Numbered from the stretch's first letter, positions 1 to 6,039 are shown. The stretch: 15,356 bases of DNA from an uncultured Eubacteriaceae bacterium (GCA_947058225.1 CAMSGF010000004.1:1-15356), one strand, 5' to 3'. Notes: generated from the sequence alone by a model not told the origin. Program-made: numbers and translations.

Positions 1-161
1 TCTCCGCCGGAATCTACATGGTATTTTCCCTGATTGTAATCCTGTCTTGTGTTGAGATAGCGTTTACTAAATCCAGAACCAATAAATAGAAAAGGATGTT
101 TTCTAGTTTTATTAATTATATTTTCAACTTTTGTTTGTATATCAATTGAATATGTGGACAT
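1..161 (-). CDS. SIR2-like protein, N-terminal fragment (likely prophage defence gene)
   Basis: The gene runs leftward off the window; about 53 residues are visible. Residues 24-36 read FLFIGSGFSKRYL, the nucleotide-binding loop (GSGFS) that opens SIR2-family NAD-binding domains in many phage-defence and prophage proteins. The ATG at 161 has a GGAG about 8 bases upstream (167-170 on the plus strand). It lies 43 bases after the ImmA gene with no terminator between, so it is probably the third gene of the repressor operon and expressed in the lysogen. Family knowledge: SIR2 domains of defence proteins commonly deplete NAD+ during infection by another phage. That role here is inference. After residue 38 the expected W..LL pattern is absent and the reading continues as RQDYNQGKYHVDSGG, in more G+C-rich DNA; a junction or assembly break is possible. 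Confidence 0.7.
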   Translation of the reverse strand, partial: MSTYSIDIQTKVENIINKTRKHPFLFIGSGFSKRYLNTRQDYNQGKYHVDSGG

Positions 162-204
162 AAAATCTCCTTATTAAAAATATTATTTTATATATTATGT
201 AAAT

Positions 205-732
205 TTAATTATGTTCTTTATTGTAATTAGTTATGTAATTTTGAAAATTATGTACTACGCTTTGTTCAAGCTTACTTGTTTGAAACTTATTGCGTTGCCT
301 CAACATTTCAAGTCTTGCATATCGAATTTTTGCCATTGAAAGTGATACATTGCATATGTTACTGATTTCTTCTGCCGATTTTATATTCAACTCCTGTAAA
401 ACTCCAAGAGGGGTTAGCAAGCGTGCAGCGAACATATTTGCTTCTTTTTCTTTCTCTTTGTTTGTCAAGTTGTAATGATTTAATAAAAGGTGTCCTAATT
501 CGTGAGCTATTGTAAAACGTGTTCTACCGATATTGTTTGTGTGCCTATAGTAAATTATTTTTTCATTTCTTCTAATTGTACTGTATCCATCTAAATTAAT
601 ATTTGCTTTTATAACTGATATTTTCATATTGTTACAAATTTGAATGATATTAATCGGTAATGCGTTTACTTTCTGTTTTACTAAAACTTCCCACGCTAAA
701 TTACGAATTTTAAAATATTGTTGTCTTTCCAT
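205..732 (-). CDS. ImmA/IrrE family metallopeptidase (antirepressor protease)
   Basis: This 175-residue protein has the zinc-protease motif HELGH at residues 77-81 and the third ligand region KEANMFAARLL with Glu97, the signature of the ImmA/IrrE (COG2856) family. In ICEBs1 the homologue ImmA cleaves the repressor ImmR to induce the element. Here the gene follows the CI-like repressor in the same operon, so the repressor is the natural substrate (inference). I chose ATG 732 because AAGGA lies about 9 bases upstream and the protein then has the family's usual length. The frame stays open to a TTG at 840, which would add 36 residues with no family match and a poor ribosome binding site. Confidence 0.9.
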   Translation of the reverse strand: MERQQYFKIRNLAWEVLVKQKVNALPINIIQICNNMKISVIKANINLDGYSTIRRNEKIIYYRHTNNIGRTRFTIAHELGHLLLNHYNLTNKEKEKEANMFAARLLTPLGVLQELNIKSAEEISNICNVSLSMAKIRYARLEMLRQRNKFQTSKLEQSVVHNFQNYITNYNKEHN

Positions 733-850
733 TATAAGTTCCTTGTTTCCTTTTGAGAAAATCTTACAATAGAAATCATTAATATTTAATTGGTAATAAA
801 TTACAATTTGATTAAAATTACTAATAGCCTTATTTGTCAATTTTTACCAT

Positions 851-1300
851 CTACAAGTCATCATCAGAGAAGACCTGCTCTCCCTGTTCAATCATTTCAT
901 CTATATCTTTACTGGACACTAATTCTTCTTGTCCACCTCTTGCAATCTTTAAGTATTGTTTCTTTGTGTATTCTTCTTCTTGTTCTTCTAATTCTATATC
1001 TATATATTTATTTATCTTATTTTGCCTTGATGGCGATAGTCGTTTGAATTTGTCTAAAAATTCTTTTTCTTGTATTGAATAAAGGTTAGATTTTTCTAGA
1101 CCGGTTTCTAATAAAAAATCAACTGAAACATTAAGTATTTTAGCAATCTCTTTTAACTTAGCTACATTAGGTTCTCTTTTCCCTGTTTCATAATTACTAT
1201 AAGCACTTGCATCAATACCTAATATATCAGCTATATCTTGTTGTGTATATTTATTTTTATTCTTTTGTCGAGCTATTTTTAACTGTTTTGCAAATCCCAT
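851..1300 (-). CDS. CI-like prophage repressor (XRE helix-turn-helix)
   Basis: This 149-residue protein has a classic XRE/Cro-CI helix-turn-helix at about residues 18-56 (YTQQDIADILGIDASAYSNY followed by GKREP). The C-terminal half is charged and probably helical, with no S24/LexA-type peptidase, which fits control by the separate ImmA protease encoded next to it rather than by RecA-triggered self-cleavage. ATG 1300 has GAGGT about 6 bases upstream. Transcription would start from the leftward promoter at 1322-1350, whose -35 box overlaps operator O1, so autoregulation is expected. The divergent Cro-like gene at 1446 completes a standard lysis/lysogeny switch. The acidic tail (SDDDL) is of unknown use. 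Confidence 0.92.
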   Translation of the reverse strand: MGFAKQLKIARQKNKNKYTQQDIADILGIDASAYSNYETGKREPNVAKLKEIAKILNVSVDFLLETGLEKSNLYSIQEKEFLDKFKRLSPSRQNKINKYIDIELEEQEEEYTKKQYLKIARGGQEELVSSKDIDEMIEQGEQVFSDDDL

Positions 1301-1321
1301 ATATTACCTCATTTCAATTGT

Positions 1322-1350
1322 ATAATAATACTAAAATGACAAAATGTCAA
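1322..1350 (-). promoter_or_regulatory. Leftward repressor (lysogeny) promoter
   Basis: On the minus strand a perfect -35 TTGACA (1350-1345) is followed after 17 bases by TATTAT (1327-1322), one base from consensus. It points at the repressor gene starting at 1300. Operator O1 (1337-1349) overlaps the -35 box and the first part of the spacer. Confidence 0.8.
1337..1349. promoter_or_regulatory. Operator O1
   Basis: TGACAAAATGTCA is a perfect dyad (TGACA-n3-TGTCA). It overlaps the -35 element of the leftward promoter. Confidence 0.8.
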
Positions 1351-1369
1351 TAAAATTTTACAAAAAGTA

Positions 1370-1398
1370 TTGACATAATGACATATTGTCATTATAAT
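1370..1398 (+). promoter_or_regulatory. Rightward early (lytic) promoter
   Basis: TTGACA (1370-1375), a 17-base spacer and TATAAT (1393-1398) match the sigma-A consensus perfectly. It drives the Cro-like gene and the early operon. Operator O2 fills the spacer and O3 sits just beyond the expected start point (about 1405), so repressor binding would block it directly. Confidence 0.88.
1379..1391. promoter_or_regulatory. Operator O2
   Basis: TGACATATTGTCA is a perfect dyad, extended by one matching base on each side (1378-1392). It lies between the -35 and -10 boxes of the rightward promoter. Confidence 0.82.
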
Positions 1399-1410
1399 AA
1401 AGGCAAATAG

Positions 1411-1423
1411 TGACGATATGTCA
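1411..1423. promoter_or_regulatory. Operator O3
   Basis: TGACGATATGTCA is the same dyad with one mismatch. It lies just downstream of the expected rightward start site. Its weaker match suggests lower affinity (inference). Confidence 0.72.
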
Positions 1424-1445
1424 TAATAAGACAGGAGGTAATATA

Positions 1446-1664
1446 ATGTATCCAAATTTGTTAGGACAAAAAGCATACCATCATTTAACAGATGAAGCTA
1501 TGGGGAAAATAATAAATGTTGGTAGACATTCATATAGAGAAAAAATTAAAAGTGGTAATTTTTCTATTAGCGAATGTAGAGCATTTTGTAAATACTTTAA
1601 TAAATCATTTGACTACTTGTTTGCCACAGAAGAGGAAATAGAGAATAAGCAGAAAGGAGCGTAG
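1446..1664 (+). CDS. Cro-like small helix-turn-helix protein
   Basis: This 72-residue protein is the first gene of the rightward early operon, divergent from the CI-like repressor. The start is ATG 1446, preceded by a strong AGGAGGT (1432-1438); an earlier in-frame start at 1410 lies inside the operator region and is rejected. The stretch AMGKIINVGRHSYREKI followed by FSISECRAFCKYFNKSFDYL has the spacing of an XRE recognition fold ending in the common DYLF motif. Position and size suggest a Cro-type antagonist acting at O1-O3. The fold is read from sequence pattern only; the role is inferred from position. Confidence 0.75.
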   Translation: MYPNLLGQKAYHHLTDEAMGKIINVGRHSYREKIKSGNFSISECRAFCKYFNKSFDYLFATEEEIENKQKGA

Positions 1665-1668
1665 GGGA

Positions 1669-1878
1669 ATGATTGCTTTTTTATACATACTTTTAGGAAT
1701 GGTAATATATCACATTTTATATAAAATCATAAACAAGCTATTAATTAGACATCTTATAAAAGAAATACAAAGAGCTAAGATAAGTAATCCTAAATCTGTA
1801 AAACTTGTACAAGAAGTTTGGGAAAATTTGAAGAATAAAATAGATTCTTTATTTGAAAATTTAGATCTTGACTTTTAA
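1669..1878 (+). CDS. Small membrane protein, unknown
   Basis: This 69-residue protein starts 4 bases after the Cro-like gene, with AAAGGAGC (1652-1659) about 9 bases upstream, so the two are probably co-transcribed. The first 20 or so residues (MIAFLYILLGMVIYHILYKI) form one membrane segment; the rest is basic then acidic and probably cytoplasmic, ending DLDF. I do not recognise the family. Small membrane proteins in this early position are sometimes exclusion or accessory factors, but nothing in the sequence shows that. It meets the next gene tail to tail with a gap of only three bases and no terminator. Confidence 0.6.
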   Translation: MIAFLYILLGMVIYHILYKIINKLLIRHLIKEIQRAKISNPKSVKLVQEVWENLKNKIDSLFENLDLDF

Positions 1879-1881
1879 AAA

Positions 1882-2685
1882 TCATAATTGGTGGAATATA
1901 TATGAAAATAACTTTAGCAATATTTTAGCTAATATATTATATAATGCATTGCTAATCACACCCAAAGAAATTTGGTTAAAAGTATCTTTCTTTATTTTGG
2001 TACTTTTATCATTATTGTTAGTGTCATTGATGTTTTTAACTATAATATTAAAAACTTCTTCCGGAACATATGCATACCCATCCTTGATTTCGACATTATT
2101 ATTGAGGAATTTTATTAATTTAATTGAATCATTCTCATTTGGTAAAGATTCTATTTCTCTCTTGATTTTAGGTGATAATGGTTTTAAAGGATATGTTTCT
2201 AAATTTTGTAAAGTGTTATAGTTTTCGTCTGACGATGTAACAGTTGATTTCCTTAATTCTTTTAATACGCTTTGTGTTCGTTTGATATTATGAACCACTA
2301 CTTCTCTTGAAGAATGTTCATTAACTGATGCAAGAGCACTTGATAAAGAATTAAGAGTATTATCAAGATTGCTTGCAACTATTGAGGCATTAAGTTCTTT
2401 TATGAGGGTGGAAAATTCATCATTAAATATTTTCAATGCATGTGTCGCATTTTTTATGTTATTTAAGCCAATTAAAGCAGTATTCATATTATTCACTAAA
2501 TTTTGGGGTAATAAAACAACATTTGGAATATTTATAATTTTTGAATATATCTTCAAAGATTTTTGCAATGCTTTAGCTCCTGCGTTGAGTCCAGGATAGT
2601 TTTTATAACAATTTTTGGAAGCTTCCTCAAGAGATTTTAAGGCTTTTATTGTTGGAGTATCAAACTTGTAATTAAATTCGTTCAT
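1882..2685 (-). CDS. Unknown protein with hydrophobic C-terminus, reversed in the early region
   Basis: This 267-residue protein is encoded against the surrounding early genes. ATG 2685 was chosen because GAGAGG lies about 9 bases upstream; the frame is open to 2733 without a better site. The N-terminal two thirds are helical and rich in Asn, Leu and Ser (for example NTLNSLSSALASVNEH), compatible with coiled coil. YAYVPEEVFNIIVKNI follows, then a charged linker, then about 27 mostly hydrophobic residues (ISLGVISNALYNILAKILLK onward) that could enter a membrane. It looks like a moron (an independently acquired gene), and the divergent HTH gene at 2765 may control it. A defence or exclusion role would fit the layout but is inference; I recognise no family. 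Confidence 0.7.
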   Translation of the reverse strand: MNEFNYKFDTPTIKALKSLEEASKNCYKNYPGLNAGAKALQKSLKIYSKIINIPNVVLLPQNLVNNMNTALIGLNNIKNATHALKIFNDEFSTLIKELNASIVASNLDNTLNSLSSALASVNEHSSREVVVHNIKRTQSVLKELRKSTVTSSDENYNTLQNLETYPLKPLSPKIKREIESLPNENDSIKLIKFLNNNVEIKDGYAYVPEEVFNIIVKNINDTNNNDKSTKIKKDTFNQISLGVISNALYNILAKILLKLFSYIFHQL

Positions 2686-2712
2686 ATTTAAAGACCTCTC
2701 ACAATTATTTAT

Positions 2713-2726
2713 AGAATATATGTTCT
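2713..2726. promoter_or_regulatory. Dyad between divergent genes (candidate operator)
   Basis: AGAATATATGTTCT is an inverted repeat (arms AGAA/TTCT with a largely symmetric centre) in the 79-base gap between the reversed unknown gene and the XRE gene at 2765. It is a plausible site for that XRE protein. No other copy was noticed near the main switch. Confidence 0.4.
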
Positions 2727-2764
2727 TACACAATTTAGTATATATAAAAATAGGAGAAAAAACA

Positions 2765-2965
2765 ATGAATTTAGGAAAAATTATAAGAGAAGAAAGAAAA
2801 AAGCAAGGTTTATCTGTTTATAAACTGTCTAAAAAATGTGGTGTTACAGACAGAGCAATAGCCAATTATGAAAAAGGAAGAATTCCTAAGCTTGAACAGT
2901 TAAATAAAATTTTAAAAGCCCTTTGTATAACGATAAAAATCGGAAAGGACAGTGATTTAGATTAA
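2765..2965 (+). CDS. Small XRE-family transcriptional regulator
   Basis: This 66-residue protein is essentially one helix-turn-helix domain: LGKIIREERKKQGLSVYKLS leads into the recognition part (CGVTDRAIANYEKGRIPKL) and a last helix. ATG 2765 follows AGGAG (2752-2756) with 8-base spacing; an upstream in-frame ATG at 2720 lies inside the intergenic dyad and has no ribosome binding site. The gene is divergent from the unknown gene ending at 1882, and the pair may form a self-contained regulatory unit. Alternatively it is simply a second early regulator of the phage. Confidence 0.85.
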   Translation: MNLGKIIREERKKQGLSVYKLSKKCGVTDRAIANYEKGRIPKLEQLNKILKALCITIKIGKDSDLD

Positions 2966-2980
2966 GACTATAATTTTTAA

Positions 2981-3128
2981 GTCCTAAGAAGTGGTCAGGA
3001 GCAACACAATGATTACATTTAGCGCACGCATCGATAAAACAACCATATGGTTCTCCTTGAATTTTATTTTGATAAACAGTATAAACTGCTCCTGTCTGCC
3101 TTTTAGTACTTGAATTTAAAGCAATATA
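2981..3128 (-). pseudogene. Possible remnant of a cysteine-rich protein gene
   Basis: Most of the gene-poor stretch 2966-3328 lacks a normal gene. Read on the minus strand from 3128 the frame gives YIALNSSTKRQTGAVYTVYQ, then NKIQGEPYGCFIDACAKC, then NHCVAPDHFLGLKNY. The C-x4-C-x2-C-x2-C cluster resembles a metal-binding protein and the codons look natural, but there is no start codon with a ribosome binding site, a stop (TAA) lies just upstream at 3131-3129, and the other end runs into the XRE gene antisense. I read it as a decayed fragment. It could also be a chance open frame. Confidence 0.3.
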
Positions 3129-3163
3129 TTAAATACTAAAATCAAATGAAGGGAAGGTGAGAA

Positions 3164-3226
3164 ATGCCTCTATTAAAAATATATTATATGGACAAATTGT
3201 TATTTATTGTTTTAAAAAAGTGCTAA
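3164..3226 (+). CDS. Very short ORF with good ribosome binding site (uncertain)
   Basis: A 20-residue frame (MPLLKIYYMDKLLFIVLKKC) starts at ATG 3164 after GAAGGTGAG with suitable spacing. It ends about 30 bases before the paired hairpins at 3256-3292. It could be a leader peptide for the downstream operon or a gene remnant. The evidence is only the ribosome binding site and position. Confidence 0.25.
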   Translation: MPLLKIYYMDKLLFIVLKKC

Positions 3227-3255
3227 AAATCTTTGCATTAAATTCTAAATCATGG

Positions 3256-3292
3256 GCAGAAATGCTAAGTTTCTGCTCAGGCTTTAGCATTT
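3256..3292 (+). promoter_or_regulatory. Two mutually exclusive RNA hairpins upstream of early operon
   Basis: Hairpin A pairs GCAGAAA (3256-3262) with TTTCTGC (3270-3276) around a 7-base loop. Hairpin B pairs AAATGCTAA (3260-3268) with TTAGCATTT (3284-3292). The two share bases and cannot form together. They sit 36 bases before the next start codon. There is no U-run after hairpin B, so it is not a classic terminator. Confidence 0.45.
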
Positions 3293-3328
3293 AAGATGCT
3301 GAAAATTAGAAGAAAGGAAGTAATAAAA

Positions 3329-3493
3329 GTGAATTATGAAAAAAATACAGTTGATATTTTGGAAAAATCAGTTAAGGCAGTTAAAGAACAAACGGATATT
3401 TTAAAGCGGCAGTTGATTGAAATAAATGTCCATTTGGCAAATTTATGTAAAGTCATTGCTGATTTAAAATCTGAAAGTAAGTCAAAAGAATAA
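3329..3493 (+). CDS. Short coiled-coil early protein, unknown
   Basis: This 54-residue protein starts at GTG 3329, with AGGAAG about 9 bases upstream; the in-frame ATG at 3296 sits in the hairpin region and lacks a ribosome binding site. Heptad-like spacing of Val, Leu and Ile (VDILEKSVKAVKEQTDILKR and then LIEINVHLANLCKVIADLK) suggests one long amphipathic helix able to dimerise. It is followed 13 bases later by the HTH-like gene at 3507. Short helical proteins are common in phage early operons; no function can be assigned. Confidence 0.65.
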   Translation: MNYEKNTVDILEKSVKAVKEQTDILKRQLIEINVHLANLCKVIADLKSESKSKE

Positions 3494-3506
3494 TAAAGGG
3501 GTAATA

Positions 3507-3803
3507 ATGCAGATGGAAAACCTTATAAATTATGAAAAGAAGGCTTATCCTCTTCTAAAGTCATATTTGAAGTTAAGAGGTATAAGTTTTACAAGCGACT
3601 TGCCAAAGATTTTAGGAATTAGTATATCCGGAACAAACAATAAATTGAATGGAAGAGTAGATTTTAAGCAAAGTGAAATATTTAAAATTATGGATTTAAT
3701 TAAACAACCTTATGAATTGACTTACCACTTCTTTTGTGAAGATGAAAGACAGGGGAATTTTAATTTTGAAAGGTACAATAGGGTAAGAGGTAGATGTGTA
3801 TGA
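3507..3803 (+). CDS. Predicted phage HTH DNA-binding protein
   Basis: This 98-residue protein has a central segment, FTSDLPKILGISISGTNNKL followed by GRVDFKQSEIFKIMDLI, with the spacing of a Cro/XRE helix-turn-helix of the type found in small phage regulators. The start ATG 3507 follows AAAGGGG (3496-3502); a second in-frame ATG lies two codons later. Its stop overlaps the start of the next gene (ATGA at 3800-3803), so translation is probably coupled. It may regulate the early operon. The HTH call rests on pattern alone. Confidence 0.65.
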   Translation: MQMENLINYEKKAYPLLKSYLKLRGISFTSDLPKILGISISGTNNKLNGRVDFKQSEIFKIMDLIKQPYELTYHFFCEDERQGNFNFERYNRVRGRCV

Positions 3804-4108
3804 GCAGTATTATAATTGATTTAATTCTACTTTTATGTATAAGCATGATGGTTACATACATAGCAAATGAAAAGGAAAGGAGAAAAAGAATGAAATATAA
3901 CGACATAAAAGACAGAGCTATTCAGGTATATAGTCGTTTGTCTGAAAGACTTGAAAATGCAACAAAGTCAGTTGAACGATGGGAGAAGTTAAGAAGAAAG
4001 AATTCACCGGCATATAATATTGAAAAACATAAAACAGCTTTAGATGCATTTCATGTGTTTAACTTTGCAAAACAACAAGTTGAGTTTATTTTAGAAGAAA
4101 CGGAGTAA
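3800..4108 (+). CDS. Small protein with N-terminal membrane segment and internal start
   Basis: From ATG 3800 (AAGAGG 9 bases upstream, stop of the previous gene overlapped) the product is 102 residues: a hydrophobic segment MSSIIIDLILLLCISMMVTY, a basic cluster KERRKR, then a helical soluble domain (for example RAIQVYSRLSERLENATKSV). An in-frame ATG at 3890 is preceded by a very strong AAAGGAG with about 7-base spacing and would give the soluble 72-residue domain alone. Both products may be made. An ATG at 3794 is also possible but too close to the ribosome binding site. Family not recognised. Confidence 0.6.
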   Translation: MSSIIIDLILLLCISMMVTYIANEKERRKRMKYNDIKDRAIQVYSRLSERLENATKSVERWEKLRRKNSPAYNIEKHKTALDAFHVFNFAKQQVEFILEETE

Positions 4109-4113
4109 TTTTT

Positions 4114-4362
4114 ATGAAAAGTAAAGATGAAATAAGAGAAAAGTTAATAGATATTAATGTTCAAATTAAAAATATTCTTAAATCTATTAAATTTAATGAA
4201 GATTTAATAGAAAAGATAAATATTTGCGGTTATTTATTAGAAATAAAGATAGCTTTTGAATGGGTATTGGGTATTGATGAAATAATGAATTTGAACAATA
4301 AAAATGCTTCTGCGGACACAGAAGCACAAATCTTTGATATACGAGATTATATTAACAAATAA
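4114..4362 (+). CDS. Early phage protein, unknown
   Basis: This 82-residue protein starts 5 bases after the preceding gene, with GGAG about 9 bases before ATG 4114. It is helical and moderately charged (EIREKLIDINVQIKNILKSI), with a central FEWVLG and an acidic end ADTEAQIFDIRDYINK. It sits directly before the replication initiator. I recognise no domain. Confidence 0.55.
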   Translation: MKSKDEIREKLIDINVQIKNILKSIKFNEDLIEKINICGYLLEIKIAFEWVLGIDEIMNLNNKNASADTEAQIFDIRDYINK

Positions 4363-4389
4363 AATGACATTAGTCAAGAGAGGTGTTTC

Positions 4390-5145
4390 ATGAATGATGA
4401 TAATTTTGTAGTAGTGTTTGGTTGGATGAGGAATCAGTTAAAGTTAAAGAATAACGAACTTTTTATTTATGCTCTTATTTATGGATATAGTCAAAATGGC
4501 GAAAATACATATCATGCAAGTTTAAACACGATGGAAAAAGAGTTGAAAATAACAAAAAAAACTATAATAGAAAATTTAAAAAGGTTAATTAAAAAGAAAT
4601 TAATTATCAAAGAATCATCGAAACATGGCAATTGTTATTATGCTAATTTAGACATTTTAGATAGTGGAAAAACTACAAAGGAAGGTAGTGTAAAAAGTAC
4701 ACAGGGTGGTGTAAAAACTACACAAGAGGAGTGTAAAAATTACACCTCTAATAGTGTAAAAACTACACAAGAAGAGTGTAAAAATTACACTCCTTATAAT
4801 AATGTAGGTAATAATAATATAAATAATAATATAAATAAATATATATATATAATTAATTACCTCAACGAAAAAGCAGGGACAAGCTATAAACATAATATAC
4901 AAAAAACTAAAGAATTGATAGATGCTAGGTTTAAGCAAGGGTTTACTGTTGAAGACTTCATAAAAGTGATAGATAAGAAAGTTAAGGAATGGAAAGGTAC
5001 AAAATTTGAGGGGTATTTACGACCGATAACTCTTTTTAGCAATAAATTTGAAAGCTACCTGAACCAAAATGTCACACAAAAAAGACAGTCCTATGGAGCT
5101 GAAGGAGATAGTTTTAACTATCTACAGGCTTCAATTGTCGATTAG
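4390..5145 (+). CDS. Phage replication initiator (winged helix plus Phg_2220_C-type domain)
   Basis: This 251-residue protein has an N-terminal winged-helix DNA-binding domain (about residues 17-80, including HASLNTMEKELKITKKTIIE). A low-complexity linker (about 92-150) follows. The C-terminal domain (about 155-225, NYLNEKAGTSYKHNIQKTKE and WKGTKFEGYLRPITLFSNKF) matches the conserved phage C-terminal family Phg_2220_C found in DnaD-like initiators. The linker DNA carries five iterons and an A/T tract, so the protein probably binds inside its own gene, like lambda O. The helicase loader follows 12 bases later, forming an O/P-like pair. ATG 4390 has AGAGAGGTG upstream. The linker (Asn- and Thr-rich) seems shaped by the DNA repeats rather than by protein function. 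Confidence 0.85.
   Translation: MNDDNFVVVFGWMRNQLKLKNNELFIYALIYGYSQNGENTYHASLNTMEKELKITKKTIIENLKRLIKKKLIIKESSKHGNCYYANLDILDSGKTTKEGSVKSTQGGVKTTQEECKNYTSNSVKTTQEECKNYTPYNNVGNNNINNNINKYIYIINYLNEKAGTSYKHNIQKTKELIDARFKQGFTVEDFIKVIDKKVKEWKGTKFEGYLRPITLFSNKFESYLNQNVTQKRQSYGAEGDSFNYLQASIVD
4688..4790. repeat. Five palindromic iterons, probable phage replication origin
   Basis: GTGTAAAAAnTACAC-type 15-mers occur at 4688-4702, 4709-4723, 4731-4745, 4754-4768 and 4776-4790. The start-to-start distances are 21, 22, 23 and 22 bases, about two helical turns. A degenerate sixth copy, GTGGAAAAACTACAA, lies at 4664-4678. Ends GTGTA/TACAC are inverted, so each unit is a dyad. Copies 2-3 and 4-5 form a larger near-duplication (37 bases with one mismatch). 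Confidence 0.88.
4791..4859. other. A/T-rich tract next to iterons, probable DNA-unwinding element
   Basis: The stretch after the last iteron is almost pure A/T, with runs such as AATAATAATATAAATAATAA and a TATATATATA segment. Iterons flanked by such a tract are the standard layout of initiator-dependent origins. It encodes the Asn/Ile/Tyr-rich linker of the initiator. Confidence 0.7.
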
Positions 5146-5157
5146 AGGAGTTGATAT

Positions 5158-6012
5158 ATGAAGACTATAAGTGAGATTATTCCAAAGTCAGAAGAATTGA
5201 TTGATTTTTTCGGGTTGAATTTTGATAACCCAAGTATTCCTGCAGATGATGAGTATTTGAAAGATAAATTACTTTATTGCAAGAAATGCCACACGTCGAG
5301 AGAAGAAGTCGGATTCATTGGAGACATAAAAATTAAAGTAAGAAAACCTTGTAAGTGTCAGGAGATTGAAAATACTCGTATCGAACGAAGAAAGAAAATT
5401 CAAAGCAATAATATTAAAAATATGCGAGATTTAGATTTTATAGGTGTAAGTGTAAATTTTAAAGATTTGACTTTAAAGGATGATGATGGAGTTAAAGCAA
5501 GGACATCAAGCTATGTTAAAAATTATATTTTAAATTTTAAACATAAGTTAAAAGAAAACAAAGGGATTTTATTTAAAGGACCGATAGGAACAGGCAAAAC
5601 TTTTTATAGCAAAATCATTGCAAACGAGCTTTACAAACAGGGGTATTTGGTTTTACCACTTCGAATAACAGACCTTATTAAAATTTATATCGAATTGAAA
5701 AATAGAGACAGAATTAAAAAGATTGAAACTATGGTTAAAACTTATGATTTAGTTATCGTTGACGACTTAGGAGCAGAAAGACAAACGGAATTTTCAATAG
5801 AAAAAGTTTTTGATTTCTTCGATTTAAGAAGCATAGCAAAAAAGCCATTGATAATAACCACTAACCTGAAACAGATAGAAAGAGGATTTGCTGACCAGGA
5901 CAGAATATTTGACAGGATTTTTTCTATGTGTGAAACAATTGAATTGACAGGACAGTCAAGACGAATTTCAAAAGAACAATTAAGCTATTTAAATCAAAAA
6001 GATGATAGTTAG
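5158..6012 (+). CDS. dnaC: DnaC-type AAA+ helicase loader
   Basis: This 284-residue protein belongs to the DnaC/IstB-like AAA+ ATPases. Visible motifs are Walker A GPIGTGKT (141-148), Walker B LVIVDD (198-203), sensor-1 region IITTN (232-236) and an arginine-rich RIFDRIF (249-255). An N-terminal Cys set (Cys41, Cys44, Cys65, Cys67) resembles the zinc-binding part of DnaC/DnaI-type loaders. It would load the host replicative helicase at the origin in the adjacent initiator gene. ATG 5158 has AGAGGAG upstream and lies 12 bases after the initiator stop. No phage helicase, primase or SSB gene is seen in the window, so host proteins are presumably used. Confidence 0.9.
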   Translation: MKTISEIIPKSEELIDFFGLNFDNPSIPADDEYLKDKLLYCKKCHTSREEVGFIGDIKIKVRKPCKCQEIENTRIERRKKIQSNNIKNMRDLDFIGVSVNFKDLTLKDDDGVKARTSSYVKNYILNFKHKLKENKGILFKGPIGTGKTFYSKIIANELYKQGYLVLPLRITDLIKIYIELKNRDRIKKIETMVKTYDLVIVDDLGAERQTEFSIEKVFDFFDLRSIAKKPLIITTNLKQIERGFADQDRIFDRIFSMCETIELTGQSRRISKEQLSYLNQKDDS

Positions 6013-6039
6013 AAAATATAAGTGAGGAGAAATTCAACA

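Noticed and set aside
733..840. N-terminal extension of the ImmA protein to TTG 840
   Set aside because: The extra 36 residues do not resemble the family, and ATG 732 has a good ribosome binding site.
4688..4790. Short regularly spaced repeats resembling a CRISPR array
   Set aside because: Repeats are only 15 bases with 6-8-base gaps, lie within a coding gene, and are followed by an A/T tract. They fit iterons of a replication origin.
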